A DNA stretch of 64,000 nt, taken from Sporothrix humicola (taxonomy: Eukaryota; Ascomycota; Sordariomycetes; Ophiostomatales; Ophiostomataceae). Location of the stretch: positions 372,001 through 436,000 of the forward strand of contig WNYE01000001.1 in the NCBI GenBank assembly GCA_021396245.1, in the 5' to 3' direction. This document shows positions 33,954-46,200 of this stretch, piece by piece (positions within the stretch are counted from its first letter, which is position 1; each line of letters starts with the position of its first letter). A program made the position numbers and the translations under genes. The notes beneath the pieces were generated by a model. That model did no database searches. It was given only the letters and a program-made list of their open reading frames with translations, and was not told where the DNA came from.

Positions 33954-36582
33954 GTTTAACGACTGAATGGCTCATGCTTTCTTCAATTTACGAATCAAAA
34001 TACCAAAAAGCAGAACTGAAAAAACATCGCCAATGCCGCAGCTGCTGCAACTTAATCGGTAACAGCTTAAGCAGCGGTATGCACGGCGGCCCGTTTTGTC
34101 TCGTTTATTCTTTTTTTCACGCCATTTTTAAGAGAAACGACATCCGATCCTCTTCCCTGCCTTGGATACCCCCGTCAGCTGAGCCATTCGTCACCATTGC
34201 CTTTCGTTCGTCTTTATTTTGTCCTTGTACAGCGCTGTGTCTTGACGCTTTCCGTTTTGCGAGAGAACTTCGAGACGCAATACCTGAGCAAGAGCAGAAA
34301 AAGTGGGATGTGGGTGTCTGAGATTACGATCACACCATATGTTCACGAATGGGCTGTGGGCACTACTGGGTGGTCCTACTGTCAAGAAAAGGCATTCATT
34401 GGGGCAGCACATGACGATTTTGTCGCCATAACTGCTTTCTTTATGATATGTTTTACGGACCCTGGCTGTGTACCTTGATGCGGCTTCGATTTTTTGCTAT
34501 TGTCCAGCCATGTGCCTAGTCGGTAACTGGGTTGGCAAACTTAAAAGGAGGCCAGACTTGGAATTGGGAATCGGGATAGGCAAGAGAGGATGGGAAATGG
34601 GCATACGGATGGGGGGGTGAGGAGTTGGGCATCCGGTGGTTTTTGGCTTCACTTGCTTCGGGGTCTGGGAGTTTCGTTTGTTCTGCTTGCCGCCTCACGC
34701 GCCCCATGCGGCCAACAAAAAAGTAACGCGAAAGCTGCTGCAAACTGGGAGCGAGATATGACATGACATTGGCGGATTTGCTGTTTTATTCCATCCTCTT
34801 TTTTTAACGTTCTTTATTTTTGTGGTTCTTTGGGTGCGCCTTCTGTTGTTACCTTCTTTTTTTATGTCTCTTATTTTTCTTTTTCTTTTTCATATTTTAC
34901 CCCTTGTGCCCTACATCCTCCGCCATCCCCATCTTCCTCTTTTTTTTACTATTTTCTCTCTAGATTTCTTTTCTACATCATGACATGCGATGGCCTTAGT
35001 TTGTTTCAGACATCGTATACATTGTGTATGGGTTACCCTTTTTGCTATTTTACCTTGCTTCTTTTTCCACGTTTTCCACGATGTCTTCTGGTGCTTCTGG
35101 TGTGGCTTAATTGCTGTCTCTTGCTTTTGATCTTTCATTTTTATCTCTTCCTTTGTGCCGTCCAATGTCCGTCTCCCTCTCGAGTTGTGGTGGTTCATTT
35201 TGTCCCTTTCGCAGCACACGGATCCATCGTCGGTGAGAAGTTGACTATTTCTATTTCTATTCCTATATGTTTTACTACCATATATCACGATCGCTACGTG
35301 GCCTTACTGGCAGTCCCAGAGGCACTTTTGTCATTTTTAAAAAGAAAAGAAAAGAAGTCATTTCTACACACAGACAAATAAGTTCTACGGGGAAACAATA
35401 AGATCTATTCGGCGATAGTTTCTGTGTTGCATTTCGATAAGTGTTTTCCTTTTTTTAATTTCCATGGATTTGTGTTGAGTGTACGATTTTTTTTGTGAAT
35501 TTATATGGCATTGTTTGGCTGGACAATGAAAATTACTGAATTTTGCATTGTATTTCAAGTAAATATTTATTTACAAATCCTTGGTTTATTTACAAATCAT
35601 TTCTCTTCTTATACACATAGTTTCTATTAGACATCAACAAATTCACACGGAAACAATGTTGAAACACCACACATTAACTTTGCAAGCCCGTTTGTATGGA
35701 TAGCAAGCCCACACCAAGTGATACGTGAATGGCAGACCGAGAGTGAGCTTGAGGACAGGTTAAGGAAGGAAGCTCCATCTTACCAACTGCACATGACCAT
35801 TGAAGTTCTTTTTCGCGGTTAGATTTGTGTCACGAGGCTTATTTGGTTTGCAAATAAAGAGAAAGAGCGGCTGAGTGAATGGGAAAGAGCGAATCGGGGC
35901 TGTCGATACATCTTACGATTGCTTGAGGTGGTTGTCACGACGTCACGCCGTTGCTTTGTTTGTTTCGCCCAGATGGAGGAAGGAGCTATGACCACCTGGG
36001 AGGTGCTAGAGGAAAGAGGTAAGGAGCCGCTTTCGTGCCTTGAATTTCAGGCACTAAGACTGTGAGAGAACAGGCTCCCCTGGTCGACGGCGCCTAAATT
36101 ATGCACGGCTACGGTATTCTGGGGCAAGAAGCCTTGGCCAGCATTGCGAGCATTTTGTTAGCGCTGAAACAATGTTTTAGGTGAGCAAAGGAGCTTGCCA
36201 CTCACTGTATTTTTTGTTACTGAGCTGCTGCCAGCTTTATTATGGGGCGCGAACTTTCTCCTTTGCGTGTTCTTTTTTTCGCGTTCCATCTCCAAAAAAT
36301 CAATACCAGGGAGCATCATCACGACAAACCCACGGCCAACCATAGCCAACCGACTCTGACGTGCATTGCCGTCATTCGATCTCTATCTTTGTTGTTCCAT
36401 CTGGAATTCACCTCAGCGCTTCCCGTCGTTTCCCTTTTGGCATCAAAGCAGTAGCAATTGCTGCCTGTGTGGCCGACTGTTCGGATCTCGAAAATCAACA
36501 AACGATCGCATTGAATCGAATCGATTGCGACATCAGCATTCTCGACACTCCCTAGCTAATCGGACCTCACACACAAGCCATC
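33954..36582. other. Intergenic region between GSK-3 and CBC1
   Basis: About 2.6 kb of T-rich DNA holding the GSK-3 3' UTR and the CBC1 promoter. It contains a 14-base direct repeat TTTATTTACAAATC at 35566-35579 and 35585-35598, and one GGAAAGAGC copy at 35882-35890. The longest frame (34830-35381, plus) is rich in Phe/Ser from T-runs and is not supported as a gene. Confidence 0.55.
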
Positions 36583-39503
36583 ATGGCCGACTACGACCGC
36601 CGTGGCGGGTACAACAACAACTACCACCACAACAACAACCGCAAGCGGAGATACAGAGGTGTGTTTTGGGTGGCAGTATATGGTACTGTGAGAAGACGAG
36701 CTAACTTTTTCTTGCCTCAGATGACGATGACAACGACTACCGCCAGCAACGCCGCCGCCAGGAGCCGCCGCCACATGTCCGCATCCGCCGCCGGCTGCTG
36801 GCCCTCGCCGAATCGCCGCTGAACCGATGGTACGACGAGGTGGTTGAGATCTCCCGCCTGGTGACGAGCACCGACGACAACGGCCCGACACGTGCGAGCT
36901 TTGTGCAGCTGGCGTGCCAGATGGTGCGCGAGCAGCCGCTCAAGACGCCCTTTATTGCGGCACTGCTGCTGGTTGTCAACGTGCTGAAGCCCGAGATTGT
37001 TTTGGAAGTTCTCAAGGCGGTGGCCGCGGCGACGGAAAAGGCCATTGCGGAAGGCCGGTGGCGCGAGGTCAAGCTGCAGCTGCGGCTGATTGCGTGCCTG
37101 CAGACGTGCCTGGACGGCGACGGCGTGTTCCCGCTGCTGGACACGCTGTTTGCGCGGGCGGTCGACCTGCAGACGGCGAGCTCGGACGACGTGATTGGCA
37201 CAGAGCTGGTCAAGATTATCCTGTTGACGATCCCGTATGTCATGGCGGCTGTTTCTTCGGCAGGCAACGGCGAGGGTATCGAGCAGTGGCGCCAGCGGGC
37301 GGCCGACCTGATGGAGAAGACGGACATTATCGCGTCGGAGCCGCATGCGCTGCAGGGCCTGATGGACCCCTACCACCACGGCATCGAGACGGGCAGCAAG
37401 ACAAAGAAGGCGGCCAAGGGCGGCGACGCGGACGCCATGGACGACGGCAACGATGACGAAAATGAGGCCGACGGCGACAATGGACCGCCGGCGGCCGAGA
37501 GTTTGATTGCCCTGCTCCAGAAGCAGCTGCAGGCAGAAGCCAGCAACGGCTGGCCGCTCAAGTGCCTGCCGCGGATCGGCAAGCTTCCGGTCGAGGGGGA
37601 AGACGAGATCAAGGCCAAGCTCGAGGAGCCGGCCACGAAGCACGAGCTGCCGGCGATTGCCGTGCCCGAGACAGTGATTGCCGGCCCGCGTGCGCTGTTC
37701 CCCGAGGTGTACTTTTCCGTGTACGGCGCATGGGTGGACGAGGAGGAGGGCTCAGCGACGAGCAACCTGTCGCCCCAGGCTGCGGCGTTCCTGCCGCACT
37801 CGGTGCCGCCGCTGACGGACGTGGCGTCGTCGTTGATGCGCGATATCCTGCTTGATACTGTCAACGGACTCGACTTCAACCGCAACGCCACGGCGCGCTT
37901 CCTGATCGACATTGACTGCTACTTTGCGGACGGCACGTTTGTCAAGCGCGCGACACCGTACGACCGGCTGCGCGAGATCGAGCCGGGCAAGTCGACGTGG
38001 AAGCCCGAGGACGTGGCGGTCGACACGGTGTTTGCGCAGCTGTTCCAGCTACCGCAGCCTGAGCACAAGCTGGTCTACTATCATGCAGTACTGGCTGAGG
38101 CGTGCAAGATTGCGCCGGCGGCGATTGCGCCGAGTCTGGGCCGTGCGATCCGGTTCCTGTACCGCAACAGCCCGCGGATGGACCTGGAGCTCGTGGGTCG
38201 GTTTGTGGACTGGTTCGCGCACCATCTGAGCAACTTTGGCTTCACGTGGAAGTGGGCCGAGTGGGTGGACGACGTGGACCTGCCGGACCTGCACCCGCAC
38301 AAGGCGTTTATCCTAGCGGCGATCGACAAGGAGATCCGGCTCAGCTTTGCCCAGCGGATCAAGAACACGCTGCCGGAGCCGTACCAGGCGCTGATCAGCC
38401 CGGACACGGAGCAGGACGTGCCGCCCTTCAAGTATGCCGAGGCCAAGGAGGGCGAGGCCGCGAATGAGGTTCCGTTTGCGGCCGAGGGCCGGGAGCTGGC
38501 TGTGCTGCTGAAACGCAAGGCGGCCGACGAGGAGGTGCAGGCCGTGATTGAGCGGATCCACAGCCAGGCCCTGGACTCGGGACTGGACCCTCTGGTGACA
38601 TCGACAGACGTGTTCACGACGGCCGTGCTCTGGGTCGGGTCCAAGTCGCTGTCGCACGTGCTGGCGGCCATTGAGCGCACCAAGGACCGGCTGCTGGATG
38701 CGGGTGCAGCGTCGGAGGCGGCGCGTGCCCAGATCCTGGAGGCCGTCATGGCGTTTTGGGGCGCGCACCCGGGCGTGGCCGTGTCGATTACCGAGAAGCT
38801 GCTCAACTATGCGATCCTGACGCCCGGCACGATTGTGCAGTGGGCGCTGACCAAGAAGGGTGGCGGCGAGGCGAACGATGTCGAGAGCGGGTCTGCCCAC
38901 CTTGCCGTCAACTACGTCGCCGAGCTCGTGTTCAACACGGTCGACAAGGTCACGCGCCGTGTGCACCAGCTTGTGGGTGCTTCACAGGCTGCTGCGACTA
39001 CGGTGACTGCAGCAACCAAGGCCGTCGAGGACGCCAAAGAGCGCCAGCGCAACCCGCCGCCGCCGCCGCCGCCTGTTGTCGCCGCGCCCAAGGACGGCGA
39101 CCTGGACGTCGCCATGGATGAGGACTCAATGGCCAACAATGCCGCCACGGCCATGGCGGAAGCTGTGGCTGCCGTGGCTGCGGAGGCCGAAGCGGCCGTC
39201 GAGGCGGCCGAGTCTGCTCTGGCCCAGGCCAAGGAGGACCTGGAGACGGCCCGTGCTGCCGAAGCCGCCGAGACCAAGGCGATGCGCGACCTGTTCCGCC
39301 TCCTGAACGAGGCCCTGCAGCCGTGGCTGTCCGCCTCTTCTTCTTCTGCCGACAATAGCCTGAACAAGGCGTGGGCTGTGCGGTGGCAGCGCGTCGTGCA
39401 GCGCCGGGCGGCCGTCGAAGAAGCGTTTTTGCGCGGCGAGGCGCAGCGGCTGGCAGCAGCCGAGGCAGCGGCCAGCAAGAACGGCTCCAACGGAGAGGCA
39501 TAA
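36583..39503 (+). CDS. CBC1: Nuclear cap-binding complex large subunit (CBP80/NCBP1)
   Basis: Exons 36583-36658 and 36721-39503; the 62-nt intron has a GTGTGT donor, a CTAAC branch and a CTCAG acceptor. The product has 952 residues. With the small subunit CBP20 this helical-repeat protein binds the m7G cap of nuclear RNA and promotes splicing, export and decay decisions. The N-terminal tail (1-25) is Asn/Tyr/Arg-rich, then an acidic DDDDNDDY patch and an RRRQEPPP segment. The MIF4G-type region covers about 60-300 (FVQLACQMVREQPLKTPF, QLRLIACLQTC). The second helical domain contains the FADGTFVKRATPYDRLREI-like stretch and RFVDWFAHHLSNFGFTWKW. The C terminus has a Pro run and a long Ala/Glu helix (EAVAAVAAEAEAAVEAAESA) before the final LNEALQPW segment. 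It is convergent with the Zw10-like gene. Confidence 0.92.
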
Positions 39504-39861
39504 AGTGGGAGGGGGTGAAAGACTAAAAGCATCTGTCTGCCATAATGTACTATTTGCGTGTTTTGATTTTCTGATTTCTGATTTCTGTTTATATTCTTCC
39601 ATGTTCTTTTCATATGGTTTTGTACTTTTCTTTGTTTGAGCTCCTTCTCAGGTTTCATGTATCTGTTTCCATAACTCTGTTTTCTTACGCATCGTACTGA
39701 TTCACACTCTGCATGGATGGTCAAGGAGAGCCAAGTGGTTGTTTATACTAAAGTGGTCTCATAAGATCTCATAACAATACAGTCATCTATATACACTATT
39801 TATGTATCCTTTTTGTCCTTTGTCCTCGCTGCGCTCGTTTATTCTTGTTGTCCTCATACAT
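39504..39861. other. Convergent 3' intergenic region, CBC1 / Zw10-like
   Basis: A 358-bp AT-rich spacer holding the 3' UTRs and poly(A) signals of two converging genes. Nothing else is seen. Confidence 0.6.
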
Positions 39862-42660
39862 TTATGCCTGCACTGGATGGGGATGAGAGGCGATTTCTCT
39901 GGCGACTTCCCGCGACCGCGCATTGTCTTCAAAACTCAGGCGCAGCAGGTCGACAACCTCCTCGGCCGTAAAGTACAGGCTCAGCTCGCTCTCCATCCAC
40001 AGGTAGCGCACTTCGCGCAGGTTCGACTGCAGCACTTCGGACAGATACTGCAGCCGCAGCCAGTTGGGTGCATATTGCGACGTCATCGGGATGCTCTCGC
40101 CCTCGGCATCGTTCTCGTCGATGGGCTGCCGGAACAGGTCGTCCAGCTCTGTCACTTTCTGGATCAGCTTTGCCAGACTAAACGCCTCGTCCTGGCTGAT
40201 CGACGGCATGTCCAGCACGTCCAAGATCAGCTTCTGGGCCACCGCGTCTGCCAAGGCACCGACCGCCTGCGACCACGCCGACGGCGCCAGCACGTCCTCC
40301 CACGCCGCCGCCATCGACCGAACGCGCGCAACGGCCGCATCCACATAGTCGTCGGCGTCCTCGTCCGTGTCCTGCGGGTGCGGGTGCATGAATCCGCCGC
40401 CGCGTGTCGTACTAGAATTGCCCTGCAGCACGTTCTGGTCGCCGCCCAGCAGGTCGCGCAGCACCGTCTTTTGCACGGCCATTTCGCGGCCGTACGCGCG
40501 GCTCGCAAACGCCTGCAGCTTTGTCGCCTCGGCGTCCAGCCTGAGCATCGAGGCAGCCGCGGGCGGCAGGCGGTCCTTGTACGCGGCCGCGATTTCAGCC
40601 AGCTGCTCAGCCAGGTACATGGCGTCGTTGTAGAGGTACATGCTGCCGCCGGCGTCGAGGGCGTAAAAGTGCGGCGAGACGGCGCGGAACATGGCCAGAG
40701 CGAGGGCAGGGACACTGAAAAGACCAGCACCGGCTGCAGACACAGAACTGCCCTCGTAGGCGCCCGACGTAAGCGCGACGCCGTCCTCCAGAATCGACTT
40801 GATGAGGTCGAGCACAGGGCCCGGCATCGACGAGATGTAGTACTTTTCCTTCATGACCATTTCCCTAGTGGCTGTAGAAGGTGCTGGTGGTGCTGATTCT
40901 GTTTCTGTTGGGGCCTTGGGCTTTGGCGCCTCCTTCTTTGCCTTTTTTGGTGATGGAGGCTTTGCTTCTTGTTCGTCGTTGTCGTTGTCGTTGTCGCCGT
41001 CCTCGTCGCCCCAGCCCCAAGCGTCGGCTGCGTCGTCGTCGTCGTTGTTTTCTGTGCTCTCTTCTGGTGCACTCGGTTGTGGTTCTGGTTCTGGTTCTGT
41101 TTCCGGTTCTGGCGCGGGCTCTTCTTTTGCCTCTTCTTCTTCTGCGGCGCCTCCATCATCGTCGTCGCCCCATGCCCCCCACTCATCGGCTCCGTCATCG
41201 CCATCGTCTGTTGCCACTGCCGGCTTCTCCTCCTCGTCGTCAGACCATGCAGTGTTCCAGTCGCTGGCCTGCTCTGTCGCCCCGCCTGCCGCTGCCGGCG
41301 CTGCTGCCAGCTCTTTCCCTTCCGACCGCGACACCATCCGCTTCTCAATCTTCTCGACCTGGTGCGGCTGGCCGAGGCCTCGCGACACGTTTGCGCGGAC
41401 CGTGTTGAGCGCGACCTCTTTGCGTTTAGAGAGCCACACGCGCGGCGCGCTCTCGATCCACTCTTGTAGGCGGCCGAACCCAGTGTAGTGTAGTTCTGTC
41501 AAACGTGCACAGAATTTCTGGGCCGCTGTCAGGGCGCCCTCGAAGGCGGCCATTTGGTCGAGCGATGTGGGCACAGAAGACGACAGCCAGACATCGATAA
41601 TGCGCGTCACGAGCTTGGGGACCATGACGGACGACAGGGACTGGACGAGGTCGGCCGGCAGCTTTTCGGCGAGGAAGGAAAACATCGTCTCGAGGTCTTC
41701 AAAGAGAGCCTCAACGGTGTCGCTCTGACCATCAGTCTGGCCGTCTTTGAGGCCCAATTCCGACCCATCGACGTAGATGCGTTGTCGCGGGGTCGCTCCT
41801 GGCTTCGTCCTCGGCCCGACGATCGCCTCGTCCAGCTTCTGCCACAGCTCCGCCATGCGCGTGTCCACCGTCTTGTACGCCTTGAGGCCAATCACCGCGT
41901 CCGAGAGGCTCATCGGCTCGTCCGGCCGTGTCTCGTTGATTGTGAGCGTCGCTACCCGCCCGCCTGCTGCCGCGTTTCTCTCATCCACGTGCACGCGCAC
42001 CAGCGCGCTCCATACATGACTAAAAACGCCGTGCACCTCGTTCTTGAGCTCAAACGCCCGCATGTCCAGCAGCCGCATCGCCCGGCACGACCGGCTCACC
42101 GGCATCTGGTCCAGCGCCGCCCACGCCCGCTCCAGCAGCCGCAGCGCGTCCAAAATACGTCTTTCAGACGACGCCTTTTCGACATCGTCAAATAGCCGGC
42201 TGACGCTGCGGATGGCTTCGAGAAGGTAGCGGACCTGCAGGTTGTAGTTGAGCTCGCCCGTCAAGAACCGCGCGTGTGCTTCCGCCTCGGCCTCGGCGGC
42301 CGTTTGCCTTTTGTCCTCGCTCGTAAGCTCGCTCGCCTTATCATCGTTTGCCCTCACGAGAATGTCGCCCGCCAGAGTCTTGCGCCGCGCAATCGCCACT
42401 TGCAGCGCCTTCGCATTCTCAATCCACGCCTGCACATCCCCCGCCGTGTCGTGCACAATCGACTGGATCTCCGTCTCGAGCGTCGTCTTGGCGTCGGCCA
42501 GCGTCCGGATCGCGTCCGGAAGCGTCTCGGGCCGCAGCGCCGCCGTGGCGACGTCGTCGGCCGCCGGGAACACGCCGCGAGTCGAAAAGTCCACCAACGC
42601 CTGGCCGATGACGCTGGCCTGTGGTGGCTGCGAGGGTGGTGACGCGGACTTGGCCGCCAT
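39862..42660 (-). CDS. Zw10/Dsl1-family vesicle-tethering protein
   Basis: A 932-residue intronless protein. The start at 42660 (MAAKSASPPSQPP) is preferred over a frame extension of 9 codons. The N-terminal third is coiled coil and helical (ETEIQSIVHDTAGDVQAWIENAK) as in Zw10 proteins; the C-terminal half has the helical-bundle character of CATCHR tethers. Zw10/Dsl1 proteins tether Golgi-derived COPI vesicles at the ER with partner SNAREs; metazoan ZW10 also serves kinetochores. A striking insert at about 465-570 is very acidic and carries three tryptophan pairs (W468/W472, W494/W497, W548/W550), each next to Asp/Glu runs. In yeast Dsl1 a comparable acidic, Trp-containing lasso binds COPI coat. 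After the insert comes a basic Lys/Pro segment. The ER-tether role is inferred from family and this insert. Confidence 0.82.
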   Translation of the reverse strand: MAAKSASPPSQPPQASVIGQALVDFSTRGVFPAADDVATAALRPETLPDAIRTLADAKTTLETEIQSIVHDTAGDVQAWIENAKALQVAIARRKTLAGDILVRANDDKASELTSEDKRQTAAEAEAEAHARFLTGELNYNLQVRYLLEAIRSVSRLFDDVEKASSERRILDALRLLERAWAALDQMPVSRSCRAMRLLDMRAFELKNEVHGVFSHVWSALVRVHVDERNAAAGGRVATLTINETRPDEPMSLSDAVIGLKAYKTVDTRMAELWQKLDEAIVGPRTKPGATPRQRIYVDGSELGLKDGQTDGQSDTVEALFEDLETMFSFLAEKLPADLVQSLSSVMVPKLVTRIIDVWLSSSVPTSLDQMAAFEGALTAAQKFCARLTELHYTGFGRLQEWIESAPRVWLSKRKEVALNTVRANVSRGLGQPHQVEKIEKRMVSRSEGKELAAAPAAAGGATEQASDWNTAWSDDEEEKPAVATDDGDDGADEWGAWGDDDDGGAAEEEEAKEEPAPEPETEPEPEPQPSAPEESTENNDDDDAADAWGWGDEDGDNDNDNDEQEAKPPSPKKAKKEAPKPKAPTETESAPPAPSTATREMVMKEKYYISSMPGPVLDLIKSILEDGVALTSGAYEGSSVSAAGAGLFSVPALALAMFRAVSPHFYALDAGGSMYLYNDAMYLAEQLAEIAAAYKDRLPPAAASMLRLDAEATKLQAFASRAYGREMAVQKTVLRDLLGGDQNVLQGNSSTTRGGGFMHPHPQDTDEDADDYVDAAVARVRSMAAAWEDVLAPSAWSQAVGALADAVAQKLILDVLDMPSISQDEAFSLAKLIQKVTELDDLFRQPIDENDAEGESIPMTSQYAPNWLRLQYLSEVLQSNLREVRYLWMESELSLYFTAEEVVDLLRLSFEDNARSREVAREIASHPHPVQA

Positions 42661-43249
42661 TGTGAAGGATTGTCGACGCAGTATCAAGGGTGGATCCGTG
42701 TAGTATCAGTTCGTGGAGAGTGTGTCGTCGTGATGTTGTCGAGTTGTGAGTTGCGAGGTTGATGTCTTTCGTTGACGTTGACTTTGACGTCGGCAAAGGA
42801 CAGCTTAGCTGTGTTTGGATACAGTGGGGCCAGGGAGGTTCAATTTGGAGGGAAGGTGCGACCTGGGTCGAGCTCGAGCTGCCATGTGATTGGACCACGG
42901 ACGTCATACCAGTTGCTCTCAATTACAGGGCACTACAGGGCTCTACAGCTAATTACAGGGCATTTGCTTCATTTACAGCGCCTATTCGGCCAATATCGCC
43001 AATTTACCAACGATGCACCAGACTTTCATCTTCACCTCATGCCATCATGATGCGTCTGTTTTTGTTTATACCCTGTTTTTTTCTGCTATCCTGGTATTAA
43101 TGCTAATGTGTCTCCTCCGGAATCCCATATGGTACACTATATATACGAATACAATGATGTATCTACAATGCTATGCTTTTCTCACGTCTTTCTCTAGTTT
43201 TCATCATCACCATCTTCTATCCCTTCACCTCCTCCTCGTCTCCCTCCCC
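42661..43249 (-). promoter_or_regulatory. Upstream region of the Zw10-like gene and 3' end of PEX1
   Basis: A 589-bp spacer between two minus-strand genes. It serves as promoter and leader of the Zw10-like gene and as the 3' UTR of PEX1. It contains a 10-bp-period repeat (listed separately). No gene is seen. Confidence 0.5.
42921..42980 (+). repeat. 10-bp-period repeat (NNNTACAGNN)
   Basis: Consecutive ten-base blocks read AATTACAGGG, CACTACAGGG, CTCTACAGCT, AATTACAGGG, a diverged block (CATTTGCTTC) and ATTTACAGCG. Five of six blocks carry TACAG in the same register. It lies about 260-320 bp upstream of the Zw10-like start. Confidence 0.75.
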
Positions 43250-46200
43250 TCACATGAGGCTGGTCCGCCCGCCAATCTCCATGCTGCCCTGTCCGTCGCG
43301 CATCTCACCGCTCCGGCCCACCACAAACTCCTTGTAGATGCGCTCCAGCCGCTGCTTCTCGGCCGCGCTGATACTCGACCGCGTGCTGTCCAATGCCTTG
43401 TAAATGTGCTTCCAGCGGATGACAACGTCTTTGCTCGAGGCGGCGGCCGCAGCGGCGGCGTCCTTACCGCCGTCGGCATCGCCAGCCGACCCGGGCCGCT
43501 GTGCCGTGCGTTCACGACGGCGCGCCAGCCGGATGCTCTCGAGCTTGGCCACCACCGCCGCGCGCTCAGCAAGGGCCGCCGATCTGTGCTGGTTCTGGTT
43601 TTCGCTGGGAGACGACGACACGTCCTCGCCGTAGCGGAACGACACAAAGTTGTGCGCCGACGCACCGTTCGACTTTTTGTTGTTTGACGAGACGGCCCGC
43701 TTGCCGCTGGCACCGTTGGTCGTGGCAACCTCCTTTTGCTCGCGGTCGTTGAGCACATCGTGGATCGCCTCGAGCTGCGCATTCGACACGAGCGCCTGCA
43801 GGTCGGCACCCGAGAACCCCTCGGTGCGCTTCGCCAGGCTGCGCATCTCCTCGCTGTCGTCGCTCGCATTGTGCTCGCCCAGCACCTCGTCGCTCATCTT
43901 GGCCTTTTTGCCGAGCGCCCGGAAAATGTCGAGCCGGTCGGCGGCGTCGGGGAAGTCGCACAGCAGACTCTTGTCAAGACGGCCGGGACGGAGGAGGGCC
44001 GGGTCGATGAGGTCGGGGCGCGACGTCGCTGCCAGCACATAGACGCCCGACAGGCCCTCGGCACCGTCCATCTGCGTCAGCAGCTGGTTCACCACGCGGT
44101 CGGTGACGCCCGTCGAGTCGTGGCCACGCTTGGGCGCAATCGAGTCGAACTCATCAAAGAAGAGCACGCAGGGCTTGGCCGCCTGGGCGCGCTCAAACAA
44201 GTCGCGCACGCTCTTTTCGGAGGCGCCAATGTACTTGTTGAGAATCTCGGGACCCTTGACACTGATAAAGTTCAAACCGCACTCGCCGGCCACAGCGCTC
44301 GCCAGCAGCGTCTTGCCGCAGCCGGGGTAGCCGTACAGCAGCAGACCCGACCGCAGACGCAGCGGGCACTTTGCGAAAATGGGCGCGTACTTGGTCGGGT
44401 ACTCGAGCGTCTCGAGCAGCACGCGGCGCGTCTCTTGGAGACCGCCAATGCTGTCGAACTTGGTCGTCGAGTGCTGGAGCGTGACGTTGCGGAGGGAAGT
44501 CGGCGTGAAACCCTTGAGGGCGCGGTCGAAATCAACGCGGTCCAGCGGCACAATGCTCGACACGTTGTCGTCCAGGTCGCTGTTGCCCGTGATGGACCTG
44601 ACCAGGGCCTCATTCTTGGCCCGCGACACTAGCTGGCTCAGGTCGCCCGGCATGAACCCGTCCGTCTCGCCGGCGACGTCCAGAAAATCAAGGTCCTCCT
44701 GGATCACAAACGCGCCATCATTGTTGGCGTCGCCGCCGGCTGCCTGCCGGCTCGTCTGGCTTGCGCCGTCCATCATCCAGTTGCCGCCGTCCTCGCTCGC
44801 TGCACGGCCGTCGGCTGTCGTTGGCCGGCTGCTGTCGGTCGTGTCGCCACCGCTCTTGTTTCCGTTGCCGTTCTCGTTGGTGCCGTTGCCAAACCGCTTG
44901 GCGGCCTGCTCGGCGTCGAGAGCATTCTGCCGCGCAAAGTTCTCCATGATCTTGCGCCGCGTGTCCTTGTCCGGCGCCTTGAGGTCCACAATCTCGCGCA
45001 CCACATGTCCACCCACAACCACATTGTGCAGCGAATCCTTGCCCTGCGCCGTCGCCAGCAGCACTACGTTGCTGTCCGGCCGGCCGCAGTACTGCCGCAC
45101 AATCGCGCACAGACCCTCGCTGATCTGCCGGCTGCGGCCCTCCTCGCTCTGGACGACAAGCTCCGTCTCGGCGGGGCATAGCCGGTCGAGGTCGTCCAGG
45201 ATCACAAGCGATTTGCCGCCCAGCCGCGCGCCCCAGCTGGCGCTCATAAACAGGCGGCTCAGCGTTTCCTTGATCGTGGCAATCTTGCTCTCCTCGTTGA
45301 CGAGCTTGCGGCACGCCAGGTACGACACGTGGAAGAACTCGCTGGTCCGCAGCGTCTCGCCAATCTGCTGGGCAACGGACGTCTTGCCCGAGCCCAGCGC
45401 ACCTGTCAGCAGAACAGACGAATTGTGCGACAGGTGCGTCTGCAGGTCGCCCAGAATGCCGTTGATGCCGACTAATGTTTGCTGAGATGATGAGAGAGGG
45501 GAAACCGCGTTGGACTCGGCCTCGGTCAGCCAGGACGGCTTGGGGATGGGCGCCTGGACCTCGTACGCCGAGCTGTTGACCGTCGAGCCCAGAAGCCATT
45601 TTGTGTTGTCGCCCGTTGCGGCAGCGTCGACTGGCGCCATGCTCAACTTTAGGAAACCACCAGACCAACCAGCAGGCGCTGGTTCGCCGCCAGGGTTCAC
45701 GCCCAGGACAAGGCCGTCCGTCAGCGGGCCCTGGAACAGGCCCTGTGGTGCCTTGCCGCCGTAGTGTGCGCGGATCCGCTTGACCGTGTCCTCCTTCTCG
45801 TGCTGCGAGTCGCCGCCAAACTTGAGCCCCGCTGCCGGCTTGCCGCTGTTGCTGCTGTCCTCAAAGGGATACAGCTTGATCTTTTGCACCATCTTGGGCA
45901 CCAGCGGTTGTGACGCGGGCTCAATCTTGACCACGCCGCCCACAATGCCTTGGCAGCTGAGGGCCGAGCAGAGAGCGGGCGACAGAGCCGCCGTCTGACC
46001 ATTTGGCGGGTCGTCCCACGGCCGGAGCTGCACAATGACACGCGACGCCGACTCGGCCGAGCTGAGGCCAGGGCCGCCCGGTTGTGATGCGCCAGTGCCC
46101 GGTGCTGGATCCGTGGCGCCGCCAACAAGAATCTCTCCTCCACTGGCACCTCCTGCACCTGGCCCGGCACCAGCTTGTTGTGGTTGTTTGGGAGGTTGTG

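Noticed and set aside
34830..35381. 183-codon frame rich in Phe, Ser and Leu
   Set aside because: Produced by T-rich runs; no coding bias.
36717..37643. 308-codon frame antisense to CBC1
   Set aside because: A shadow of the GC-rich CBC1 coding sequence; no recognisable protein features.
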